Source: DASWTL01 sp966250385 (lineage in GTDB: Bacteria; Bacteroidota; Bacteroidia; Sphingobacteriales; Sphingobacteriaceae). Taken from it: a stretch of 25,238 nt of DNA. This document shows, piece after piece, positions 1 through 6,728 of this stretch. The stretch covers positions 1-25,238 of the forward strand of contig CBINHC010000024.1 of the NCBI GenBank assembly GCA_966250385.1, in the 5' to 3' direction. How positions within the stretch are numbered: position 1 is the stretch's first letter; the number at the start of each line of letters is the position of its first letter. A model generated the notes under the pieces. The model was not told where the DNA came from. It worked only from the letters and a program-made list of their open reading frames with translations, and did no database searches. A program made the position numbers and the translations under genes.

Positions 1-1359
1 TTTATCCCGGTCTACAATATCGGCGGAGCGCTTAACCGGGGAGTCTCCAGGGCGAACCAGAACGGTCCTGAATCCTACGGGTTCCGGGGCAATGCACGCA
101 ACCTCGATCTGAACCGGGACTTTATCAAGACGGACTCCAGGAACTCCTACACATTCCAGCAGATCTTCAACGAATGGCAGCCGGACGTGTTCATCGACAA
201 CCACACCAGCAACGGCGCCGACTATCAGTACGCGATCACCCTTATCGACACCCAGAAGGACAAGCTGAATCCGGTGCTGGCCGCGTACATGACCAAAAAC
301 TTTACGCCTGAACTATACCGGCTGATGGCGAAGGATAAGATGGACATGACCCCGTATGTCGATTTCGAGGGCGAAACACCCGAGTCCGGAATCCAGGCGT
401 TCCTGGAAACTCCCCGGTATTCGACCGGTTATGCTGCCCTGCACAATACCATCGCATTCATGACTGAAACTCATATGTGGAAGCCGTTCGCAGACCGTGT
501 GGCATCCACCTACCGGTTTATGAAGCATACGATCGACCTGACTTCCGCCCAGTCGCGGGAGATCCGACAGGCCAGATACGAGGTGAAAACCTATGTAAGA
601 AATCAGGAGATTTTCCCCGTTGCATGGAAACTGGACCGGAACCGGTTTGACAGTGTATTGTTCAAAGGGTATGAATCTTCGCACCGGCCCAGTGAGGTAT
701 CCGGGGCGCAGCGTCTTTTTTATGACCGGAACAAGCCGTATGAAAGGATGATCCGAAACTATAACACGTTTACAGCTGCCGCTGAGGTGAAAAAGCCGAA
801 ATATTATGTCATACCACAGGCATGGGGTCGCGTGATCGAACTGCTCAAGTTAAACCGGGTGTCCATGCAGCGGCTTTCCCGCGACATGGAGATGGACGCC
901 GAAATGTATTACCTGGACGATTACAAGACCTCTCCGAGGCCTTATGAGGGACATTATCTGCACAGCGGCCCTAAGCTTCGGCCGGTCACCCAGCGGCTCG
1001 TTTTCCACAGGGGCGATTACATCGTCCCGACCGATCAGGAACAAAACCGCTATATTGTCGAAACGCTGGAGCCGGGCGGCGTTGACTCGTTCTTCAGCTG
1101 GAACTTTTTTGATTCGGTTCTGGGGCAGAAGGAGTACTTCTCCGCTTACATCTTCGAGGATGAGGCGGCCGGCATGTTAAAGGCCGATCCTGAGCTGAGA
1201 AAGCGATTCGAGGAGGAAAAAGAAGGCAATCCTGAGTTCGCAAAGAGCGGTTCAGCGCAGCTGAACTGGATCTATAAGAACTCTCCGTATTACGAAAAAA
1301 CATATCTGCGCTATCCTGTAGCGCGTTTTATGGCAGACATCAAATTTGAAACGAAGTAG
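1..1359 (+). CDS. M14-family zinc carboxypeptidase-like protein, 5' end missing
   Basis: The reading frame is open from base 1, so the gene starts before the window; 452 codons are visible. Near the left edge the frame reads RNLDLNRDF and then DNHTSNGADYQY. In M14 metallocarboxypeptidases the Asn-Arg of such a segment binds the substrate carboxylate, and the His of the following H-T-S segment is a zinc ligand. The first zinc-binding pair (HxxE) would lie upstream. The long C-terminal part has no motif I can name, but large M14 proteins of this kind are common secreted or periplasmic enzymes in Bacteroidota. The rhomboid gene follows after 3 bases on the same strand, so the two are probably co-transcribed. 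The family call is good; the substrate is unknown. Confidence 0.8.
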   Translation, partial: FIPVYNIGGALNRGVSRANQNGPESYGFRGNARNLDLNRDFIKTDSRNSYTFQQIFNEWQPDVFIDNHTSNGADYQYAITLIDTQKDKLNPVLAAYMTKNFTPELYRLMAKDKMDMTPYVDFEGETPESGIQAFLETPRYSTGYAALHNTIAFMTETHMWKPFADRVASTYRFMKHTIDLTSAQSREIRQARYEVKTYVRNQEIFPVAWKLDRNRFDSVLFKGYESSHRPSEVSGAQRLFYDRNKPYERMIRNYNTFTAAAEVKKPKYYVIPQAWGRVIELLKLNRVSMQRLSRDMEMDAEMYYLDDYKTSPRPYEGHYLHSGPKLRPVTQRLVFHRGDYIVPTDQEQNRYIVETLEPGGVDSFFSWNFFDSVLGQKEYFSAYIFEDEAAGMLKADPELRKRFEEEKEGNPEFAKSGSAQLNWIYKNSPYYEKTYLRYPVARFMADIKFETK

Positions 1360-1362
1360 CGA

Positions 1363-1989
1363 ATGGAACAATTTATCACACAGACCCCGGTAGCCAGCAT
1401 CATATTCCTGTTTACGATCGTCACAAGTCTCTATGCATTTTCCAATCCCGGGGTTTACGGCAAGTTCATGCTGCATCCATACAGCGTAAGCCGCGGACAG
1501 CGGGTCTATTCGCTGATAACAAGCGGAATGATCCATAAGGACTGGGGCCACCTGTTTGTGAACATGCTGTCCTATTTCTTTTTTGCATTTCCGCTCGAAC
1601 GGACCTTTGTACAGAACAGCAGCTGGGGCCATATTCAGTTCGCCCTCCTTTACGTGGTAAGCCTGATCCTGAGTGATCTGAGCTCGGTGATCAAGCATAA
1701 AGACCATTTCTGGTACAACAGCCTGGGGGCTTCCGGTGCGGTCTCCGCGGTGGTATTCAGCTGGATCCTGTTCGATCCGCTGGGAAGGATCTATGTGTAC
1801 TTCCTTCCGATGCCTGCGGTCCTGTTCGGAGTCCTCTATCTGGCATTCAGCGTGTATGAGTCAAAACGCTCCAGCAGCATTAATCATGATGCGCACTTCT
1901 ACGGCGCACTGACCGGAATGCTCCTGACCATCATCTTTTATCCCGACGTGGTCCGGCACTTTATCAATACGCTCTTCGGAGGCCTCTAG
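1363..1989 (+). CDS. rhomboid-family intramembrane serine protease
   Basis: A 208-residue polytopic membrane protein with about six hydrophobic segments. HLFVNML (His63, Asn67) matches the conserved H/N of rhomboid helix 2, GASG (residues 122-125) carries the catalytic Ser124, and HDAHFYGALTG carries the likely catalytic His178. Rhomboids cut membrane-spanning proteins within the bilayer. The length is that of a minimal six-helix bacterial rhomboid without extra domains. The start lies 3 bases after the carboxypeptidase stop, so translation may be coupled. The stop codon overlaps that of the convergent gene: the palindrome CTAG at 1986-1989 holds both TAG stops. Substrates cannot be told from sequence. 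Confidence 0.88.
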   Translation: MEQFITQTPVASIIFLFTIVTSLYAFSNPGVYGKFMLHPYSVSRGQRVYSLITSGMIHKDWGHLFVNMLSYFFFAFPLERTFVQNSSWGHIQFALLYVVSLILSDLSSVIKHKDHFWYNSLGASGAVSAVVFSWILFDPLGRIYVYFLPMPAVLFGVLYLAFSVYESKRSSSINHDAHFYGALTGMLLTIIFYPDVVRHFINTLFGGL

Positions 1990-2981
1990 GGCCTTAAAGG
2001 CAGGTCGATCGATTCAGCCGGAAGGAATGCTCCGGATGTATCCCGTAAGAAAGATTTCGGGTTCTCCGGATCCTTCAGGATCTCGAAAAGCGTGTAGCCC
2101 CACGGCTTCCAGAAGTTCTCAAGCACCTGGGCATATGTCTTATTCTGCCAGAAATCGAAGAGTGGCTTGTTGCTGATTCCCTTGAGCGGCATCGGCTCGA
2201 CATATACCGCTTCCTCCGTAGGCAGGTAAGTATACTCAGGCAGCCGGTTAAACAGGTAGGCGGTGTAAAAGAATTTTGCGGATATTTCTTCAAACTGGAT
2301 CGGGTGCAGGGGTTCCCGGCCGACCAGGTCGAGCGTCTCCCTGTGATAGATCCCGTCAACCCCGTTATCCTGCAGGCACGCGATTATGCCGAAGTCGTTC
2401 ATGCGCAGCGCGAAGGCAAGCGTGTTGATCTCATCCCGGTAATTGAACGTTTCCGGGGCATTTTCAACGGAAAATACACGGATGGTCCAGGGCTTAGGAT
2501 CTTCGAAGACCACCGGGGTGATCAGCGACTGCAGCATATTATGCAGGTTCAGAAATTTATGCCGGAGTGCCTGCGAGAAGGTGAACTCTTCGCCGAGCGC
2601 GTGCTGCTGCCTGATGCCGATTCGGATCTCATTGTACAGCATGCCATAAACAAGCTTACTGATCCACTGGAACAGGATCAGCGGATCCAGCTGACTGACT
2701 GCAGCGTATCCCGTTTCAAATGCAGCCCGGATCGTTTCCTCCAGCGGCTGGATGGATTCTTCAAAGACCCTGGCGGAGCAGGGCAGCTGAAGTGACCGGT
2801 AGGTCGACATGGATTCGTCCAGAAGCTTGAAAGGAACATCCTCGAGGTTGAACTTTTGCATCAGCCAAACCGGGAAAACCGGGATCGACTCCTCGGGAGA
2901 AGTCAGTTTTTCTCCGGAAAGGAAACATAAATTGCCCGAGAACTGCAGCCGCTCAAACGGGTTGAAGCCTAATTTCGCCAT
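1986..2981 (-). CDS. conserved hypothetical protein, 331 aa
   Basis: I do not recognise this family. The protein starts MAKLGFNPFERLQFSGN and reads CFLSGEKL near residues 19-26; it has no signal peptide or membrane segment and looks like a soluble, mostly helical cytoplasmic protein rich in aromatic residues. Near residues 280-300 a stretch reads FWQNKTYAQVLENFWKPWG. The coding frame is intact and composition matches its neighbours. A perfect -7 box (TAATTTTG, minus strand, 2993-2986) lies only 4 bases before the ATG, so the transcript would be almost leaderless or the box is fortuitous. The 3' end overlaps the rhomboid stop. The lipoprotein gene upstream on the same strand ends 105 bases away. 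Confidence 0.7.
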   Translation of the reverse strand: MAKLGFNPFERLQFSGNLCFLSGEKLTSPEESIPVFPVWLMQKFNLEDVPFKLLDESMSTYRSLQLPCSARVFEESIQPLEETIRAAFETGYAAVSQLDPLILFQWISKLVYGMLYNEIRIGIRQQHALGEEFTFSQALRHKFLNLHNMLQSLITPVVFEDPKPWTIRVFSVENAPETFNYRDEINTLAFALRMNDFGIIACLQDNGVDGIYHRETLDLVGREPLHPIQFEEISAKFFYTAYLFNRLPEYTYLPTEEAVYVEPMPLKGISNKPLFDFWQNKTYAQVLENFWKPWGYTLFEILKDPENPKSFLRDTSGAFLPAESIDLPLRP

Positions 2982-3086
2982 GCGGCAAAATTAGAATAAA
3001 TCAGACCTATCCCCATGTGCCGGGTGTTTTCCTTAAAACTTTGACTTTAATACAACATCACGCCCGGAGTACCGGTTTGCCATGCC

Positions 3087-3749
3087 CTAGCGGTACCTTT
3101 TTCGGAGCTCATCGGAGATTCTTCGGATCATTTCCTCACGTGACAGGGATAACAGGAAATCCTCGGCAGTCGGTTCCAGCCCGATCGAGCCGGAAGCCAT
3201 AATGGATGGATCTACCGCCCTGGAATCTCCGTTGATGTTTCCGACGACTGTCTGGTTAAACGTATACCGGGGGACAAAAGTCCTTTGGAACGGCTCCTGT
3301 GCTGCGCCCTTGTAGGTTAGCCGGGTGACGAAACGCGCGTTGGAGCGGATGGTGGTATAGGTAAAGTCGACGGTTGCCGAGACGGTCTGGTAAATGGGCT
3401 TCCCCTTTGTATCAGTTCCGACCGCGATGGTCCGCGTGAAGACGCGCCGGTAGCTGCGTTCATCCCGCGGCCAGATGATGAAGTGATCAATGTCCAGATT
3501 AAACGTCACCTCCGGATTTTCATCCGCGTCAACGAGCTCAAGGTCCACATGCTGAAACTGCCGGAGGTCCTGCAGGATCTTGAATCGGTAAATGTCCAGG
3601 TTGACGGACTGTAACTGGTGCTGCTTCTCTGCCCGGATGTTAATGGCGATCGGCACCACCTGAGCTGGCGCCTTGGTTCTCTTTTTCGACCGGCAGCCGA
3701 AGGCGGCAATGAGCAGTATCAGGGTGATAACGGGTAAGGAAATCTTCAT
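3087..3749 (-). CDS. putative lipoprotein of unknown function, 220 aa
   Basis: The N-terminus MKISLPVITLILLIAAFGC has a short charged start, a hydrophobic core and a lipobox-like LIAAFGC with Cys19, followed by a basic RSKKRTK stretch. It should therefore be an envelope lipoprotein. The mature part looks beta-rich (repeated TFNLDID, SATVDFTYT, ARFVTRLTYKG), with a helical, charged C-terminus (LSREEMIRRISDELRKRYR). I cannot name the family. It is divergent from the epimerase gene with 74 bases between start codons; no exact TAnnTTTG box is seen on this strand in that gap. It could be co-transcribed with the downstream 331-aa gene. Confidence 0.68.
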   Translation of the reverse strand: MKISLPVITLILLIAAFGCRSKKRTKAPAQVVPIAINIRAEKQHQLQSVNLDIYRFKILQDLRQFQHVDLELVDADENPEVTFNLDIDHFIIWPRDERSYRRVFTRTIAVGTDTKGKPIYQTVSATVDFTYTTIRSNARFVTRLTYKGAAQEPFQRTFVPRYTFNQTVVGNINGDSRAVDPSIMASGSIGLEPTAEDFLLSLSREEMIRRISDELRKRYR

Positions 3750-3823
3750 GGGTCCGGTTTAATATAAAACATTGTGCTGCCGGAAAGTTTAAAATTTGCG
3801 TAATTAGCGACTTTAATATAAGC

Positions 3824-4837
3824 ATGAAACTAACCGCCACCCCCTTCGACCTTGAACTCCGATACCCTTTTACGATTTCCAAATTTTCCCGCACATCAAC
3901 CCCGATCATGCTGGTACAGATCGAGCATGAGGGTATTACGGGTTATGGGGAGGCGTCAATGGTGCCCTATATGGGAGAAAGCGTAGAAACGGCTACGGCT
4001 TTTTTGAAAGAAACCGACCTGTCGTGGCTGAAGTTCCCTTTTTCTTTCGAAGAGGTGATCAGCTATCTGGATTCAGTAGCACCCGGGAATCCGAACATCA
4101 AGGCTGCGATCGACATAGCGCTGCATGATCTGACGGGTAAGATCGAAGGAAAGCCGTGTTACCAGTATTTCGGCGCCGACCCGGCGCAGATGCCGGTAAC
4201 TACGATCACGATCGGGATCGATACGCCGGAGGTAGTGATCCGGAAGGTAAAAGAGGCCCACATGGCACGGGTATTAAAGGTCAAGATCGGCCGTGATAAT
4301 GACCGGGAACTGATCAATACGATCCGTTCGGTAAGCGATCAGCCGATCTATGTCGATGCAAACCAGGGCTGGACCGACCGCGAGGAAGCGCTGGACCTGA
4401 TCCACTGGCTCCACGAACAGAACGTTGTGCTGATCGAGCAGCCGATGGCAAAGGAGGATCCGGATTCAAATGCCTGGATTACTGAACGGTCGCCGGTCGC
4501 CATCGTCGGGGATGAAGCGGTCCAGAGGCTTGCGGACGTGGATCACGCAGCGGGCGTCTATCACGGAATCAATATGAAACTGATGAAAAGTGCCGGGATG
4601 TATGAGGGATACCGGATGATCCGCCGTGCCAAAGAGCTGGGTCTGAAGGTCCTGATCGGCTGCATGAGCGAAACGAGCTGTGCCACTCTCGCCGGCGCTT
4701 CACTGGCTCCGTTTTGTGACTGGGCTGACCTGGACGGACCCTTTCTGACCCGGAACAACCCCTTTGCGGATCCGGAATTCCGGGACGGGAAATGGATCTT
4801 AAGCGATCAGCCCGGGCTCGGCCTTACGCATAAGTAG
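3824..4837 (+). CDS. dipeptide epimerase (L-Ala-D/L-Glu epimerase type), enolase superfamily
   Basis: A 337-residue member of the muconate-lactonizing-enzyme subgroup. Visible landmarks are the KVK motif (Lys152, Lys154), metal ligands Asp178 (VDANQGW), Glu205 (IEQP) and Asp230 (GDE), the opposite-face Lys252 (NMKLMKS) and, near the C-terminus, DLDGP. The DxD of that last motif marks Ala-Glu epimerases, where it binds the dipeptide amino group. These enzymes racemise the second residue of dipeptides, typically L-Ala-D-Glu from murein recycling, to feed catabolism. Length and motif order are normal. A near-match to the -7 box (TAAAATTTG, one base too long) lies about 30 bases upstream. The stop is followed at once by a long inverted repeat. 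Confidence 0.85.
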   Translation: MKLTATPFDLELRYPFTISKFSRTSTPIMLVQIEHEGITGYGEASMVPYMGESVETATAFLKETDLSWLKFPFSFEEVISYLDSVAPGNPNIKAAIDIALHDLTGKIEGKPCYQYFGADPAQMPVTTITIGIDTPEVVIRKVKEAHMARVLKVKIGRDNDRELINTIRSVSDQPIYVDANQGWTDREEALDLIHWLHEQNVVLIEQPMAKEDPDSNAWITERSPVAIVGDEAVQRLADVDHAAGVYHGINMKLMKSAGMYEGYRMIRRAKELGLKVLIGCMSETSCATLAGASLAPFCDWADLDGPFLTRNNPFADPEFRDGKWILSDQPGLGLTHK

Positions 4838-4893
4838 GTAAAGGAAAGACATTAAACAGCGCTTTTGTTCCGCTCTTTAATGTCTTTCTTTAC
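4838..4893. repeat. long imperfect inverted repeat at convergent gene ends
   Basis: Bases 4838-4856 pair with 4876-4893 over 18 bp with a single bulged G. The 19-base loop adds AGCG/CGCT (4858-4861 with 4871-4874), closing to a nine-base loop. It begins directly after the epimerase stop and its right arm is the last coding stretch of the 67-aa membrane protein, whose stop TAA lies in the left arm. A bidirectional transcription terminator is the obvious role, but neither side has a proper T-run. Confidence 0.75.
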
Positions 4894-5055
4894 GCTTTTG
4901 ACGAGAAGCAGCTTGAAGTAGATAAACATGCCGAGGCAGGCCACTGCCGCTGCACCCACCGCATAGTGGCGGTTGTTGAACAGCCAGAACAGGCTCAGCA
5001 CCAGGGTGATGATGGCAATGTTCAGGAAGATATTTAACAGAATTTTTTTGACCAT
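4852..5055 (-). CDS. small membrane protein, 67 aa (possibly DUF6358)
   Basis: Two hydrophobic segments (about residues 5-25, ending in LFWLFNN, and 31-50, AVGAAAVACLGMFIYFKLLL) flanked by basic residues, with a Lys-rich tail (VKKDIKERNKSAV). It resembles small two-helix proteins of Sphingobacteriaceae that I recall as DUF6358; that name is from memory and unverified. The ATG starts one base after the rhodanese stop codon, so the two genes are a translationally coupled pair. The last 14 codons lie inside a long inverted repeat, so the mRNA end and the coding sequence are under joint constraint. Confidence 0.7.
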   Translation of the reverse strand: MVKKILLNIFLNIAIITLVLSLFWLFNNRHYAVGAAAVACLGMFIYFKLLLVKSVKKDIKERNKSAV

Positions 5056-5056
5056 G

Positions 5057-5374
5057 TTAATATACCGGCATTCCCGGCTCGATCTCTGAAGCCCAGGCCA
5101 GGATTCCGCCTTTCAGGTTATACAAATTATCAAATCCCTGCTGCTGTTCCAGCTGCATGATCGCTGCGGCGCTTCTGGCGCCGCTGCGGCACTGAATAAC
5201 CACGGGCTTATCCTTCCGGATCTTGTCAGACTCGATCAGGACGCCTGCCAGGGGGATATTTTCGCCACCGATGTTCGAAACTTCGTATTCAAAAGGTTCA
5301 CGGACATCGATGATCTGGATATCTTCCTTGTTGTCAAGCCGCTGTTTTAACTCCTGTACGGTGATCTCTTTCAT
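5057..5374 (-). CDS. rhodanese-like domain protein
   Basis: A single-domain rhodanese of about 105 residues starting MKEITVQELKQRLDNKEDIQIIDVREPFEYE. VIQCRSGARSAAA holds the active-site Cys loop (CRSGARS), the sulfur-carrying site of sulfurtransferases, and the preceding IDVREPFEYE is the CH2A-like motif. Single-domain rhodaneses move sulfane sulfur or detoxify thiols or cyanide; the acceptor is unknown. The frame is open up to an ATG at 5395, but MKEITVQEL at 5374 is the usual N-terminus for the family and removes seven unlikely residues. It is followed after one base by the 67-aa membrane protein. Two -7-like boxes lie upstream. Confidence 0.88.
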   Translation of the reverse strand: MKEITVQELKQRLDNKEDIQIIDVREPFEYEVSNIGGENIPLAGVLIESDKIRKDKPVVIQCRSGARSAAAIMQLEQQQGFDNLYNLKGGILAWASEIEPGMPVY

Positions 5375-5392
5375 GATTTCTTTATGGATTAT

Positions 5393-5420
5393 CAAAGATA
5401 AAGCTTAATAAACAAAAATA
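5393..5420 (-). promoter_or_regulatory. putative rhodanese promoter, two candidate -7 boxes
   Basis: On the minus strand TATTTTTG (5420-5413) and TATCTTTG (5400-5393) both match TAnnTTTG exactly. No convincing -33 TTTG sits at the usual spacing for either. The upstream box directly abuts one arm of the inverted repeat at 5421-5430. Confidence 0.45.
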
Positions 5421-5518
5421 GTTCGTTTACCTTTATAGAAGGAGACTTATTTTTGCAGTAATGTAACAAGGCTCACCCGCTTTCGTTCTAACCGGTATTC
5501 GGGATAAAGTAAACGAAC
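5421..5518. repeat. inverted repeat bracketing the divergent promoters
   Basis: GTTCGTTTAC at 5421-5430 recurs as its exact reverse complement GTAAACGAAC at 5509-5518. Allowing one extra C, the match extends to 15 bases (5421-5436 against 5504-5518). The left arm lies over the -33 region of the rightward promoter and touches the leftward -7 box; the right arm is 9 bases before the DUF4407 start codon. This arrangement suits a two-site operator for a DNA-binding regulator. Confidence 0.6.
5448..5455 (+). promoter_or_regulatory. putative promoter -7 box of the DUF4407 gene
   Basis: TATTTTTG matches the Bacteroidota -7 consensus. A TTTA (5425-5428) sits 19 bases upstream where the -33 TTTG is expected. 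The 5' untranslated region would be about 65 bases. Confidence 0.5.
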
Positions 5519-5527
5519 ACGCTTTTA

Positions 5528-6649
5528 ATGAAGAAGATAAATAATTTTTTTTGGTTCTGCTCGGGAGTTCATGTAGACACCTTGAAGAAATACCCCACAG
5601 AAGCAAATAAATATGTGGGTATCGGAGCCACCATATTTTTTACGGCCTTGTTCGCGGCTCTCTCAGGCGGCTACGCCATGTACTTCGTGTTCGCGGGAAG
5701 TCCCCTGGCTGTTGTTTTCGCCTTTTTTTTCGGGATTATATGGGGCCTGGCCATTTTCAACATGGACCGGTATATCGTCTCCAGTATCAACAAATCCGGT
5801 ACGTCGGGGCAGCAGGTCCTGCAGGCGACCCCGCGGATCCTGCTGGCCATCATGATCGGGATCGTCATATCCCGGCCGCTGGAACTTAAGATCTTTGATA
5901 AGGAGATCCGCCAGAAGCTTAAATCAAGCTATCTGAACGGGCAGCGGTCAAGAATCGATACGCTGAACAAGACGTTCGCCACGAAGTACGCAGCGGAACT
6001 GGGTAAGATCAATGAGCTGAAAACTGAACGGGACTCGCTTGCTGGAGATATCAAACAGTCCCGGTACGTGCTTAACCAGGAGATTTTCGGCGATAAGACC
6101 AACCAGACGTCCGGACAGTTCGGATACGGAACCTTTGCCAAGCAGAAAGAATCGCTTGTGCTCCAGAAAGAACAGCGGCTTGAAGCTGTACGGCAGGAGA
6201 TCGCCCGGATGGAGGGGTTCATTAACCAGAGGAAGGAGCTCGACGGCCTGGCGGATCAGCGGATGTTCAGCGGCAAGCAACTGGACAGCCTGGCAAATGT
6301 CGCCGGTTTCGCGGACCGCAACTGGGCTCTCGGCCAGCTGACGTTCAAGGAGGACGGCACCAGGGATCTGGATAATTACCTGGCCATCTCCTTTATCGGC
6401 TTTCTGTTCATCCTGTTTGAATGTCTCCCGGTCTTCGTCAAGCTGATGAGCAACCGCGGTCCCTATGATGTGGCTGTTGCCAATGTAGAAGATTCGGTCA
6501 TTCACCAGTCGTACCGCGGTAAGGATTATGAAGTGGCCGTCACTGACGGCGTGCAGGATACGCGTGTCGAAACGGAGATCGATAAGCAGAAACAGATCAT
6601 CCGCGGTGACGCCGCCCGCCAACTACGGGACTACAGCCTGGAATCCTGA
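5528..6649 (+). CDS. DUF4407-domain membrane protein
   Basis: 373 residues with the DUF4407 pattern: a start MKKINNFFWFCSGVHVDTLKKYPTEANKYVGIG, three hydrophobic helices (roughly 32-53, 57-78, 101-120), a long hydrophilic coiled-coil-like middle (about 135-260, rich in Glu, Lys, Gln and Leu) and a fourth helix near 290-310 (YLAISFIGFLFILFECLPVFVKL), then a charged tail. NMDRY after helix 2 is typical of the family. Function is unknown; topology suggests a helical anchor with an extended coiled coil on one side of the inner membrane. The gene has its own promoter region flanked by an inverted repeat, and a second inverted repeat separates it from the M61 gene. No terminator with a T-run follows it. 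Confidence 0.82.
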   Translation: MKKINNFFWFCSGVHVDTLKKYPTEANKYVGIGATIFFTALFAALSGGYAMYFVFAGSPLAVVFAFFFGIIWGLAIFNMDRYIVSSINKSGTSGQQVLQATPRILLAIMIGIVISRPLELKIFDKEIRQKLKSSYLNGQRSRIDTLNKTFATKYAAELGKINELKTERDSLAGDIKQSRYVLNQEIFGDKTNQTSGQFGYGTFAKQKESLVLQKEQRLEAVRQEIARMEGFINQRKELDGLADQRMFSGKQLDSLANVAGFADRNWALGQLTFKEDGTRDLDNYLAISFIGFLFILFECLPVFVKLMSNRGPYDVAVANVEDSVIHQSYRGKDYEVAVTDGVQDTRVETEIDKQKQIIRGDAARQLRDYSLES

Positions 6650-6666
6650 CATCAATAAGCTCCGGT

Positions 6667-6728
6667 ATTTTCTGCATTTGCTCTTAAATATTAACTTCAC
6701 GTTTCAAAATAAGGCAAATGCAGAAAAT
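6667..6728 (+). repeat. 15-bp perfect inverted repeat covering the M61 start codon
   Basis: ATTTTCTGCATTTGC (6667-6681) is the exact reverse complement of 6714-6728, with 32 bases between. The right arm contains the ATG (6718-6720) and the next eight coding bases. In a transcript that starts upstream, such as read-through from the DUF4407 gene, the start codon would be buried in a 15-bp helix. No T-run follows, so it does not look like a terminator. Confidence 0.75.
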
